Part shown: one piece after another, positions 1-5,815 of the stretch
How positions within the stretch are numbered: position 1 is the stretch's first letter
Layout of the letters: every line of letters starts with the position of its first letter
Virus record (IMG/VR): IMGVR_UViG_3300025889_000163
Coordinates: 1-53,175 of that record
Source: a virus
Direction: 5' to 3' (one strand)
Length of the DNA stretch: 53,175 nt
Translations under genes and position numbers: made by a program
The notes under the pieces: generated by a model
What the model saw: only the letters and a program-made list of their open reading frames with translations
What the model was told of the DNA's origin: nothing
Databases searched by the model: none

Positions 1-50
1 AAGTTCCAAAGAAATCAATCAACAAACTGAAAGGAACAGGACTTGTTTAA
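1..50 (+). CDS. C-terminal tail of an upstream gene (partial)
   Basis: From base 3 a frame reads VPKKSINKLKGTGLV and stops at TAA 48-50, which looks like the basic tail of a real protein. It would overlap the TTG start of the next gene by eight bases, the spacing seen throughout this genome. The other two frames are possible, one of them stopping at 28-30. The product cannot be named from 15 residues. Confidence 0.35.
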   Translation, partial: VPKKSINKLKGTGLV

Positions 51-726
51 ACATGATCCGATTGACCTTGGATATGATGATTTAGTATCAGAAACCAAGC
101 AAACAGGTAGAAAATACAACACGCCTGATGGCAATGCATATCCATCAATCACAACTGTTTTATCAATACTCAGCGAAGAAGGCATCGCTGAGTGGAGAGC
201 GAGAGTAGGAGATGAAGAAGCTAACAAAATATCTGTCCGTGCTAGTAGAAGAGGTACTGCGGTTCATAGTGTGGTCGAAAAGTATTTGGATAATGATCCC
301 AATTACATGGATGGTTATACACCTGATATCTTTGATTCTTTTCGGACGATTCGCGGAGTTTTAGATGAAAGCATTGGTACAATTTATGGGCAAGAACTTC
401 CGCTCTATTCTGACCATCTACGCGTTGCTGGGCGTGTCGATTGTGTTGCTGAATTTGACGGAAAGATATCAATCATTGACTTCAAAACCAGTCGAAAAGC
501 AAAACAGCCAAAGTACATCGAGTCCTACTACTGTCAAGAAGCAGCATATGCCATTATGTGGGAAGAGCGTACCGGAATGCCTATCACCCAACTGATAACG
601 ATTGTTGCTGTAGACGATATGCATTACTCAGGACCAGGATGTCAGGTATTTGTTGAAAAAAGAGACAAATGGGTACCAAAATTAAGAGACACCATCAATA
701 AATACTACACCAGATTGGAGGCATAA
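43..726 (+). CDS. PD-(D/E)XK (RecB/Cas4-like) nuclease
   Basis: This 227-residue protein carries the ordered motifs of the PD-(D/E)XK nuclease superfamily in its RecB/Cas4-like form: GTAVH at residues 71-75 with the metal-contacting His, Glu118 in a QELPLYS strand, GRVD with Asp133, IDFKTSRK with Asp146 and Lys148, and a final QxxxY-like YYCQEAAYA at 162-170. Such enzymes cut DNA with Mg2+ and occur in phage replication and recombination. The start is TTG at 43, chosen because AAGGA lies 7 bases upstream and no ATG occurs in this frame before residue 89. The next gene begins in its stop codon. Exonuclease versus endonuclease activity, and the partner, cannot be told from the sequence. Confidence 0.8.
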   Translation: MFKHDPIDLGYDDLVSETKQTGRKYNTPDGNAYPSITTVLSILSEEGIAEWRARVGDEEANKISVRASRRGTAVHSVVEKYLDNDPNYMDGYTPDIFDSFRTIRGVLDESIGTIYGQELPLYSDHLRVAGRVDCVAEFDGKISIIDFKTSRKAKQPKYIESYYCQEAAYAIMWEERTGMPITQLITIVAVDDMHYSGPGCQVFVEKRDKWVPKLRDTINKYYTRLEA

Positions 727-1304
727 TGTCCGAGATTATTCGAGCAGCAACAAAGAAATTACACGAAGATCTTGAACTTCAATCATTCAATCAGAAGATG
801 TTTCGCAGCGAGCAAACACGAGATGAGCGACAGGCATATCTCTCGGTACAATATGAAATATTCTCATGTCTTGACATACATGTACCTGCTGAGTTGCGTC
901 GTCTTCCATACATCTGTTATGATCTAGATCGATTGGGCGGCAGAATGAATGTACCACCTGCTGCTCTGGGATATGCAACTCATTTAGAGACTATTTGCGA
1001 GGACAAGCGTCCACACATTTATCTCAACTACATGGGACTGATGTTTGGTGGACAGATTATGAAGCGCAGATATCCAAACTTTCCGATGCAGATTTATGAG
1101 TTTGAAGACCTGCAAGCGGGAAAGCGATATATACGAGAAGAAGTCTGCGAGGATACAGATAATTTCATATTAGAGGTCAAATATGGATTCCGTTGGCAGA
1201 TTGAAATAGCAAAAGAATTAGGAATGTATTTTGAAGTTAAAGACAGAATTGAAGCATATCTCGATGAGAATGCACGAAATGATAAGGAACTTTCCGGAGT
1301 CTGA
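726..1304 (+). CDS. ho: Heme oxygenase (biliverdin-forming)
   Basis: Heme oxygenase opens heme to biliverdin, Fe2+ and CO using reduced ferredoxin or another reductase. The N-terminus AATKKLH places His13 as the likely proximal heme ligand, as in the ATKxxH opening of the family, and the distal helix appears as HIYLNYMGLMFGGQIMKRR (97-115) with the GGQ signature at 108-110. Length (192 residues) fits bacterial and phage enzymes. The family usually reads LGDLSGG here; this protein has MGLMFGG, so the distal Asp is Leu105. The start ATG overlaps the previous stop, and the bilin reductase gene overlaps its 3' end, so the two enzymes are almost certainly co-translated and act in sequence. Phage homologues next to bilin reductases are known from marine myoviruses. 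Confidence 0.85.
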   Translation: MSEIIRAATKKLHEDLELQSFNQKMFRSEQTRDERQAYLSVQYEIFSCLDIHVPAELRRLPYICYDLDRLGGRMNVPPAALGYATHLETICEDKRPHIYLNYMGLMFGGQIMKRRYPNFPMQIYEFEDLQAGKRYIREEVCEDTDNFILEVKYGFRWQIEIAKELGMYFEVKDRIEAYLDENARNDKELSGV

Positions 1305-1866
1305 GTTTATTCCGACCAGTGGTTACAACTGGGAGAATTATCGTTACACCTCACCAAAATTTAGACAAGCACACGTTGAGGTGTTCAATCATGACGCACT
1401 CACTGTACTGCATGTTGTTGTACTTCCACACGTAGAATATCCCACACCCATATTTGGATTTGATGTTGTAGGATCAACGAAAACGAACACTGTTTCTGGT
1501 CTATTTCTTGATTGGTCACCCACTCTGATTGATAAATCCTGGCATGACACATCACATCACGAGCAGAATAGAATACTTCCACCCTGGGCATACATATTTT
1601 CCAACTCGTTTATTGCGCAAAGACCAACAGAATATACTAATCTGCTCACCTTTGCACTCCTATCATTTGATCGATATTTGCGTGAATTAAGATCTGCAGT
1701 GCCTGTTACAAGCAAATTTGACCGACAATACATTATTGACAAGCAGGATAATTACTGCATTGAACAAGCAGCAAACCCACGAACACACGCTGCATTGACT
1801 GCTCATCTATCTTCAGCAGAGCATGCAACGCATTTTATGTCAAATATACTATTTCCGAGACCATGA
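1264..1866 (+). CDS. pcyX: Ferredoxin-dependent bilin reductase, PcyX/PcyA-like
   Basis: This is a ferredoxin-dependent bilin reductase, which reduces biliverdin to a phycobilin. Characteristic segments are YRYTSPKFRQAHVEVF, VLHVVVLPHVEYPTP, IFGFDVVG and LFLDWSP, and the C-terminal YCIEQAANPRTHAAL ending in an ILFP-type tail. Counting from ATG 1264, His50 and Asp67 sit where PcyA has its catalytic His and Asp (my alignment by eye). At about 200 residues it is shorter than PebS of cyanophages and fits the short PcyX type described from marine viral metagenomes beside a heme oxygenase. Possible starts are TTG 1231, ATG 1264, 1270 and 1279, none with a strong Shine-Dalgarno, suggesting translational coupling to ho. 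The exact bilin product needs an alignment. Confidence 0.8.
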   Translation: MRMHEMIRNFPESEFIPTSGYNWENYRYTSPKFRQAHVEVFNHDALTVLHVVVLPHVEYPTPIFGFDVVGSTKTNTVSGLFLDWSPTLIDKSWHDTSHHEQNRILPPWAYIFSNSFIAQRPTEYTNLLTFALLSFDRYLRELRSAVPVTSKFDRQYIIDKQDNYCIEQAANPRTHAALTAHLSSAEHATHFMSNILFPRP

Positions 1867-2471
1867 TATCACTAAATTCACCGAGACCATACGATAATCT
1901 CTACTTCAAACGTCTGACTGTAGATCCCACAATCCTCTCTGACGCGCAATCTTACTGGGAACCGTACTTACCTCTCCCCACACCTGCACTTATTCGATCA
2001 ACACGCATTGCTCCTATTCCTATTCCTTCACTCGTAAACTACCTAGAAACTCATTGCATTGAAATATCACACTATGGTCTATTCTCATTTGGTAATAACT
2101 GGACTACACATTCAGTTCCTCTCGCACACATAGACCACAAACTTGCTAATCTATCTCTTGTACTGCCAATTTCTAATTGTAATTCCTCAACACCAACGAA
2201 TCTGTATTCCTTCACTACAGAACACCAAGTCTCTGCACCATTAAATGCATCACTAAACAAAATAGCAGACAATCCCATTCTATTTGATGCATCTAAACTA
2301 ACACTACATTCTTCCTATATTCTAGACACAATGTATCTGCTTAATATATCCCAAATACATAGAGTGGAGAACTATACGAATGAACCTACAGTGAGAATGG
2401 TACTAAGACTAGCAACTAAGAATAATATAGAATGGTCTGAAGACTGGAGTGTATGGGATCGATTATCGTAA
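1863..2471 (+). CDS. Double-stranded beta-helix oxygenase-like protein
   Basis: A 202-residue protein with the outline of phage 2-oxoglutarate/Fe(II)-type cupins: an HxD motif at LAHIDHK (His89, Asp91), a strand reading LSLVLPISNC, then QIHRVEN (distal His166) and VRMVLRL with Arg178 or Arg182 that could bind a carboxylate. This order matches many marine phage proteins of the double-stranded beta-helix fold, but the match is by pattern only. It overlaps the bilin reductase by four bases, so it belongs to the bilin operon. Its substrate is unknown; a further step on the bilin, or protein hydroxylation, are both guesses. No membrane segment or signal peptide is seen. Confidence 0.45.
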   Translation: MISLNSPRPYDNLYFKRLTVDPTILSDAQSYWEPYLPLPTPALIRSTRIAPIPIPSLVNYLETHCIEISHYGLFSFGNNWTTHSVPLAHIDHKLANLSLVLPISNCNSSTPTNLYSFTTEHQVSAPLNASLNKIADNPILFDASKLTLHSSYILDTMYLLNISQIHRVENYTNEPTVRMVLRLATKNNIEWSEDWSVWDRLS

Positions 2472-2527
2472 AGCGATATATCGTACAGTAATTTACAGTA
2501 AAATTTTAAATAGGAGCGAGAGAGAGA

Positions 2528-2935
2528 ATGAAAAGATATGCATGGATGGCAGGTGGTTGGATTTGTCTCGTATTTGCGTGGATTGGCGTGGTGACACCTG
2601 GCATTCCCTTTAGTCATTTCGTACTCGGAGCAGCATTTTGTTTCGCTAAATCTTCACCTCGTATGCACAATTATCTGATGAATCACCGTGTGTTTGGTCC
2701 GTTTATCACCAATTGGAATCAGAAGCGTGTCTTTCCTACTAGGGCAAAGTATCTAATGGCAATCATGATGTTATCATCACTGATTATAATGTACTTCACT
2801 GTGCCTATTAAGGGAGTAATCTATACTGGAATCACCATGGTGCTCGTATGTATTTGGGGATGGAGATATCCTGGATCACCTGAGGAATATGATCGAAGAG
2901 TGGCCAATGGAGAGCGTATCGCATGGATCAAGTAA
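2528..2935 (+). CDS. DUF454 (YbaN-like) membrane protein
   Basis: A 135-residue DUF454-family inner-membrane protein. Visible are a first transmembrane helix at residues 7-24 ending in PGIP, the family signature AFCFAKSSPRMHNYLMNH (36-53) followed by RVFGPFI, and two further helices at about 74-91 and 97-111. The biochemical role of DUF454 is unknown; bacterial homologues include YbaN. The start ATG has a purine-rich GGAGCGAGAGAG leader. The next gene starts inside its last codons. It lies directly after the heme/bilin genes with a 56-base gap, which suggests but does not prove a functional link to heme or bilin handling at the membrane. Confidence 0.8.
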   Translation: MKRYAWMAGGWICLVFAWIGVVTPGIPFSHFVLGAAFCFAKSSPRMHNYLMNHRVFGPFITNWNQKRVFPTRAKYLMAIMMLSSLIIMYFTVPIKGVIYTGITMVLVCIWGWRYPGSPEEYDRRVANGERIAWIK

Positions 2936-3246
2936 CTCGACCAATTGTATCATTCGTCATGTTATTCATATTTGGATTAGCATGGTTCCCCGCACGATTG
3001 GTATCTAATAAGAACAACTGTTGGTTTTGGTCATTTGAGCAGCGTATTCGTCATGGTGGGCATTTGAAATTTTATCCCAGTAAGACATGGCATGGGTATC
3101 ATATAACCTGGGTGGATGATCATGGCACTGAGTGGGAGTATCGTTTGACAGCATTAGATGATCCCTCATGGAGATCCCCTTGGTGGTACATCCCACTGTT
3201 CTTTGATGGGCGAGTACAGAAAAAGGTAAGCAAATCAAAGACTTAG
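2923..3246 (+). CDS. Small membrane protein, unknown function
   Basis: A 107-residue protein that I do not recognise. An N-terminal hydrophobic stretch (about residues 8-25, IVSFVMLFIFGLAWFPA) is a likely membrane anchor, followed by an aromatic-rich domain with many Trp residues (WFWSFEQR, WHGYHITW, WWYIPLFF) and a short basic tail. The ATG lies inside the DUF454 gene with a 13-base overlap, so the two are probably made together as a membrane pair. Confidence 0.6.
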   Translation: MDQVTRPIVSFVMLFIFGLAWFPARLVSNKNNCWFWSFEQRIRHGGHLKFYPSKTWHGYHITWVDDHGTEWEYRLTALDDPSWRSPWWYIPLFFDGRVQKKVSKSKT

Positions 3247-3252
3247 CATAGA

Positions 3253-3281
3253 TTTTCTTTTCCCTCACTGTATGGTATAAT
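3253..3281 (+). promoter_or_regulatory. Sigma-70-like extended -10 promoter (copy 1)
   Basis: TATAAT at 3276-3281 is preceded by TGG (3273-3275), an extended -10 element, within CACTGTATGGTATAATA. A weak T-rich -35 (TTTTCT, 3253-3258) lies 17 bases upstream. Two almost identical copies occur at 3820 and 4045. It should drive the gene starting at 3309 using unmodified host RNA polymerase, so early expression is likely. Confidence 0.75.
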
Positions 3282-3308
3282 AGCATCATGATTAAGGAGA
3301 AAAGAGAT

Positions 3309-3587
3309 ATGTTAAGAAACGGTGATCTGATCAAAGCATATGAGTTCGAACCAATTCCTGGTCGTGACGATAAGTATGTCATAGGTGCCATTGATCGTAT
3401 CGAAGAATTTGCCTATGTCATCAAAGGCGAAACTATCATCAAGGATACGGCATTCGATACTGCTCGTATGAAAGAGGGTGTTGAGATTCGTGTTCCCTTC
3501 CGTACCATGTTTGATTACGAAGGTCGTGTGACTGCACTCAGTGAGGATCACGTGTTCACTGAAGCATATTATGAAGAGTTTGCATAA
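3309..3587 (+). CDS. Small conserved-looking protein, unknown function
   Basis: A 92-residue soluble protein starting MLRNGDLIKAYEFEPIPG; no family recognised. I choose ATG 3309 because AAGGAG at 3293-3298 is well spaced; an in-frame ATG at 3288 falls only seven bases after the -10 box of the promoter and would leave no leader. The protein is mostly predicted beta strand with charged turns. It is a one-gene unit, with its own promoter upstream and a strong terminator starting 19 bases after the stop. Confidence 0.65.
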   Translation: MLRNGDLIKAYEFEPIPGRDDKYVIGAIDRIEEFAYVIKGETIIKDTAFDTARMKEGVEIRVPFRTMFDYEGRVTALSEDHVFTEAYYEEFA

Positions 3588-3605
3588 CATAACATAACTC
3601 CTGTT

Positions 3606-3646
3606 GCCCCCATGACGCTTCCGTATGCGTCCTCTGGGGGTTTTTT
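3606..3646 (+). terminator. Rho-independent terminator
   Basis: CCCCC (3607-3611) and GGGGG (3636-3640) close a stem, with inner GACGC/GCGTC pairing around a TTCCGTAT loop, followed by six T residues at 3641-3646. It ends the transcript of the preceding small gene. Confidence 0.85.
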
Positions 3647-3649
3647 AAT

Positions 3650-3805
3650 GCTATGGTATGGTAATGGAGGGACCCGATTATAATTGAAGTAGGAGTCCCG
3701 TTTCCTCGAGCTTTACTTAGAGTCCCGTTCCCCCTTTTCTACAATCCCACACCATAATTCACTGGGGGGACCCGAATATAAAAATTTTTTTTCCTGCAAA
3801 AACAA
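3650..3805 (+). repeat. Non-coding spacer with alternating GGGACCCGA / GAGTCCCGTT motifs
   Basis: No gene is seen between the terminator and the next promoter. The spacer holds four related motifs: GGGACCCGATTATAA (from 3669), GGAGTCCCGTTTCC (from 3693), GAGTCCCGTTCCCC (from 3722) and GGGGGGACCCGAATATAA (ending near 3780). GGGAC in the outer two can pair with GTCCC in the inner two, giving two adjacent hairpins or one long one. TATGGTATGGTAAT at about 3654-3667 resembles a decayed copy of the nearby promoter. The function is unknown. Confidence 0.5.
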
Positions 3806-3819
3806 GCACTTGTACGAGA

Positions 3820-3848
3820 TTTTATTTGTCCCCACTGTATGGTATAAT
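3820..3848 (+). promoter_or_regulatory. Sigma-70-like extended -10 promoter (copy 2)
   Basis: TGGTATAAT with TATAAT at 3843-3848, inside CCACTGTATGGTATAATAT, and T-rich TTTTAT at 3820-3825 as a weak -35 after a 17-base spacer. It precedes the small gene at 3875. Confidence 0.75.
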
Positions 3849-3874
3849 ATCAGCACATGAATGGAGAGTATATA

Positions 3875-4033
3875 ATGGATTTCGAAAAAGGTTATAATGA
3901 TGCTAAGTTGGACCTATCTGAAGGTTGGGTTGAAACCACTGATCCTGTTAGGGTGCGTGCTATATTAATTGGAATGATGAACCCTTCTGAGTCCTATATT
4001 GAAGGTTATCTAAAAGGTCTGGAAAATCAATAA
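3875..4033 (+). CDS. 52-residue small protein, paralogue of the gene at 4286
   Basis: An open frame of 52 residues starting MDFEKGYNDAKLDLSEG and ending YIEGYLKGLENQ. TGGAGAG lies just upstream of the ATG and a strong promoter 27 bases upstream, so it is well supported despite its size. It shares a layout with the 59-residue protein at 4286: a GYxxAKxD opening, a tryptophan after a Gly turn, then a C-terminal S-x-x-[YF]-[IL]-E-x-Y-x-x-G helix. Both are acidic. The family is not recognised. Confidence 0.7.
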   Translation: MDFEKGYNDAKLDLSEGWVETTDPVRVRAILIGMMNPSESYIEGYLKGLENQ

Positions 4034-4044
4034 GTTAGGGTAGG

Positions 4045-4073
4045 TTTCTTTTTCAGTGTGTGTATGGTATAAT
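4045..4073 (+). promoter_or_regulatory. Sigma-70-like extended -10 promoter (copy 3)
   Basis: TATAAT at 4068-4073 with TGG directly before it, in GTGTATGGTATAATAAC, and T-rich TTTCTT at 4045-4050 seventeen bases upstream. It drives the small genes from 4102. Confidence 0.75.
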
Positions 4074-4101
4074 AACAGCATAAATCATAGAGAGTTAAAT
4101 A

Positions 4102-4284
4102 GTGAAAAAAGCAAGTACTGAGATTGAAAAGCAAGTGGCAGAATTCTTGGCAAAAGGTGGTAAGGTAACAGTGGTAGCACCCAAGAAGTTACGCAGAATT
4201 GGATTCACCGCACAGGGTGGTTCACCTAAGAGAAGAATCGAAGACCGCTGGAATCAGGGTTTTGATGGTAAAGCAATCAACTAA
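4102..4284 (+). CDS. Small basic protein, unknown function
   Basis: Sixty residues, GTG start at 4102 after a GAGAG leader and promoter copy 3. The sequence is basic, with an N-terminal amphipathic helix followed by FLAKGGKVTVVAPKKLRR. A helix ending in FLAxGGKV occurs in small phage proteins of several families, some annotated as transcription regulators, so nucleic-acid binding is possible but not shown. The next gene begins two bases after its stop. Confidence 0.6.
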   Translation: MKKASTEIEKQVAEFLAKGGKVTVVAPKKLRRIGFTAQGGSPKRRIEDRWNQGFDGKAIN

Positions 4285-4285
4285 T

Positions 4286-4465
4286 ATGGACGTTGGATAT
4301 TACCAAGCAAAGAAAGACTTTGATTCAGGCAAATGGGATCTATCCATGTCTAATGAAGAGATTCTGAGTTTGCTTGGTGGTAATGTCTCAGAAGAATTCT
4401 TGGAAGCATATCGTACTGGCATTGAGCGTGTGAGGAATTTGGATTATTATCTGGGAATTCAATAA
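4286..4465 (+). CDS. 59-residue small protein, paralogue of the gene at 3875
   Basis: Reads MDVGYYQAKKDFDSGKWDLS and ends with a helix containing EEFLEAYRTGIERV. ATG 4286 lies two bases after the previous stop with no good Shine-Dalgarno, so translation is probably coupled. The frame is open further upstream but that region encodes the preceding basic protein. The shared GYxxAKxD and FLExYxxG elements suggest duplication of a micro-gene. Unknown function. Confidence 0.65.
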   Translation: MDVGYYQAKKDFDSGKWDLSMSNEEILSLLGGNVSEEFLEAYRTGIERVRNLDYYLGIQ

Positions 4466-4476
4466 CTTACGATAGA

Positions 4477-4505
4477 TTGCTTTTTCGTTAGAATTCAGTT
4501 AGAAT
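4477..4505 (+). promoter_or_regulatory. Sigma-70-like promoter (different sequence)
   Basis: TTGCTT (4477-4482) and TAGAAT (4500-4505) with a 17-base spacer, upstream of the gene at 4535, which also has AAGGAG at 4521. It does not share the extended -10 of the three promoters before it. Confidence 0.5.
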
Positions 4506-4534
4506 AAAGGCATAGAAGTTAAGGAGAGTGATAT

Positions 4535-4696
4535 ATGCAGTATTCAAGGAATCAAGTTGGTGGGGTTTATAAGCGTCCGGCGACGCTGCGCGGCGAAAGC
4601 GATGAACTCATGGCAATCATTGGTGGTGCAGTGGGTTTGCTAGGAATCTTCTTGTTCATGGCAGCGTTGGCAATCTTACCATGGTGGGTACTATGA
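4535..4696 (+). CDS. 53-residue single-pass membrane protein
   Basis: Starts MQYSRNQVGGVYKRPATLRG with a strong AAGGAG Shine-Dalgarno nine bases upstream. Residues 26-50 form one hydrophobic helix (MAIIGGAVGLLGIFLFMAAL and onward) followed by PWWVL at the end. The positive N-terminal part predicts an N-in topology. It is too short and generic to name; a small phage envelope protein is the safest description. Its stop overlaps the next start (ATGA). Confidence 0.65.
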   Translation: MQYSRNQVGGVYKRPATLRGESDELMAIIGGAVGLLGIFLFMAALAILPWWVL

Positions 4697-4932
4697 AGGA
4701 GAAAGAACTTAGGAGGTTGATGATTCGTTATCTCGATTTTCTCCTATTGGAAGAGCATACTTTGATGAAAAGCACGCTTGATAAGTACAAGTTCAGATTA
4801 GAACTTGGCGAAAAATTAACGTCCAAAGAGTTCACAGTACTCGTCAAGTTTTTGGATCGTGATAGTCAAATGACCAAGCGTGAACTTCGCAAGTATTTTG
4901 ATCTCATTATCGAGAAGAAAGAGGTAGCATAA
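4693..4932 (+). CDS. Small helical protein, unknown function
   Basis: About 79 residues from ATG 4693, which overlaps the preceding TGA; an in-frame ATG at 4681 is possible but lies inside the previous gene. The sequence is almost entirely charged helix (KEKELRRLMIRYLDFLLLEE, then TSKEFTVLVKFLDRDSQMTK). No family recognised. The following gene starts in its stop codon. Confidence 0.6.
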   Translation: MKEKELRRLMIRYLDFLLLEEHTLMKSTLDKYKFRLELGEKLTSKEFTVLVKFLDRDSQMTKRELRKYFDLIIEKKEVA

Positions 4933-5369
4933 TGCAAATCACCAACGAAACTCACACGATGCACATCGTGAATCATCTTAAAGATACATGTGCGAATCAT
5001 GACTGGTACTTTCAGATGGCGAATGGCGATGCCTATTATGCAGGTCTTCGTGTTGCTAGCGAGATCAACTACCTCAAGAATGTATTAATTGCACGTGGGT
5101 ATAAGCAGCAAGTAGAGACTTTGATTGCTAACTATCGTCCTAAGATGCCTGTTCTTGAAGAGTTGTTGAAACCTGTTCCCAGAACGATGCCTAATCCTAA
5201 GTCTTATCCCCGAGCGGAACTGAACATTCTGTGTGATTGGAGACTGCATGATTATTCTGAGGATAGTTCTTTCGTGAATCGTTTAATGGAACTTGGATAT
5301 TCTGAAGAACGTGCTGTCGAATTGATGGCAGAGTATGAAGTTGATTACGAAGCATGGAGGAAAGGTTAA
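4932..5369 (+). CDS. Hypothetical protein
   Basis: A 145-residue soluble protein that I do not recognise. The first two thirds are helical with an aromatic patch (DWYFQMANGDAYYAG); the last part contains a UBA-like three-helix pattern (FVNRLMELGYSEERAVELMA, about residues 116-135), which is a weak resemblance only. Both ends overlap neighbouring genes by one base, placing it in one translational chain with 4693 and 5369. Confidence 0.6.
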   Translation: MQITNETHTMHIVNHLKDTCANHDWYFQMANGDAYYAGLRVASEINYLKNVLIARGYKQQVETLIANYRPKMPVLEELLKPVPRTMPNPKSYPRAELNILCDWRLHDYSEDSSFVNRLMELGYSEERAVELMAEYEVDYEAWRKG

Positions 5370-5533
5370 TGGAAGATATGTACTACGAAGAGATTCGTTT
5401 GTCTCGTTCGTTTGCTCGTGAGTTTGAGAAGTATCGATGGTCTTTTACCAGCGAAACTTATCGTGATCTCGTTGCTGCGTACAATGAATTGAAACGTCAT
5501 TACGAGATTGAAATCGAAGAAGGAGTTCAGTAA
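5369..5533 (+). CDS. 54-residue small acidic protein
   Basis: Begins MEDMYYEEIRLSRSFAREFE and ends EIEIEEGVQ. ATG overlaps the previous stop (TAATG) and a GGAGGAAAGG sequence lies upstream, a good ribosome binding site. A charged helical protein of unknown function, last in the small-gene cluster before the tRNAs. Confidence 0.6.
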   Translation: MEDMYYEEIRLSRSFAREFEKYRWSFTSETYRDLVAAYNELKRHYEIEIEEGVQ

Positions 5534-5546
5534 TTCAGTTTGGTAA

Positions 5547-5629
5547 GACGATCTATATACTCTCTCCTTAACAAATTAGGATCGTCAGATACAGCGCGGG
5601 GAGTTTCTAGTAGGTGGGGCGACTGTATC
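5547..5629 (+). other. Two consecutive hairpins upstream of the tRNAs
   Basis: GACGATC (5547-5553) pairs with GATCGTC (5580-5586), and immediately after, GATACAG (5588-5594) pairs with CTGTATC (5623-5629). Each stem is seven perfect base pairs, with loops of 26 and 28 bases. The second ends five bases before tRNA-Tyr. They may be processing signals or remnants of other tRNAs; neither folds as a tRNA by eye. Confidence 0.45.
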
Positions 5630-5634
5630 AACTT

Positions 5635-5720
5635 GGAGGTGTAGGAAAATTGGTAACCCCATCGGACTGTAAATCCGACGCCGAATGGCATTGTTAGTTC
5701 AAGTCTAACCGCCTCCACCA
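5635..5720 (+). tRNA. tRNA-Tyr (GTA)
   Basis: An 86-base class II tRNA with encoded CCA. The acceptor GGAGGTG pairs with CGCCTCC (one G-U), the anticodon stem TCGGA/TCCGA holds the loop CTGTAAA with GTA at 5669-5671, a long variable arm follows as expected for Tyr, and the T arm carries GTTCAAGTC. It decodes UAU/UAC, which are abundant in the giant Tyr-rich fibre gene of this window. Confidence 0.93.
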
Positions 5721-5724
5721 ATTT

Positions 5725-5801
5725 CGGGGCATAGCGCAGTCTGGTAGCGCATCTGCTTTGGGAGCAGAGGGTCGGGAGTTCGAATCTCTCTGCCCCGACC
5801 A
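5725..5801 (+). tRNA. tRNA-Pro (TGG)
   Basis: A 77-base tRNA with encoded CCA. The acceptor CGGGGCA pairs with TGCCCCG; the anticodon stem TCTGC/GCAGA closes the loop TTTGGGA with TGG at 5759-5761; the T loop reads GTTCGAATC. The C1-G72 type acceptor end is typical of bacterial tRNA-Pro. Four bases separate it from tRNA-Tyr. Confidence 0.93.
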
Positions 5802-5815
5802 ACTTCGGAGATTGT

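Noticed and set aside
1231-1263. TTG at 1231 as the start of the bilin reductase
   Set aside because: It would add 11 residues inside the heme oxygenase gene with no ribosome binding site; ATG 1264 gives a more usual start, though 1279 is also possible.
3288-3308. Upstream ATG of the gene at 3309
   Set aside because: It lies only seven bases after the -10 box, so it would be at or before the transcription start; AAGGAG fits 3309.
5527-5802. A 91-residue minus-strand ORF with AERFELPTLCSQSRCATRLR-like sequence
   Set aside because: It is the antisense reading of tRNA-Tyr and tRNA-Pro, a well-known false protein in automated annotations.
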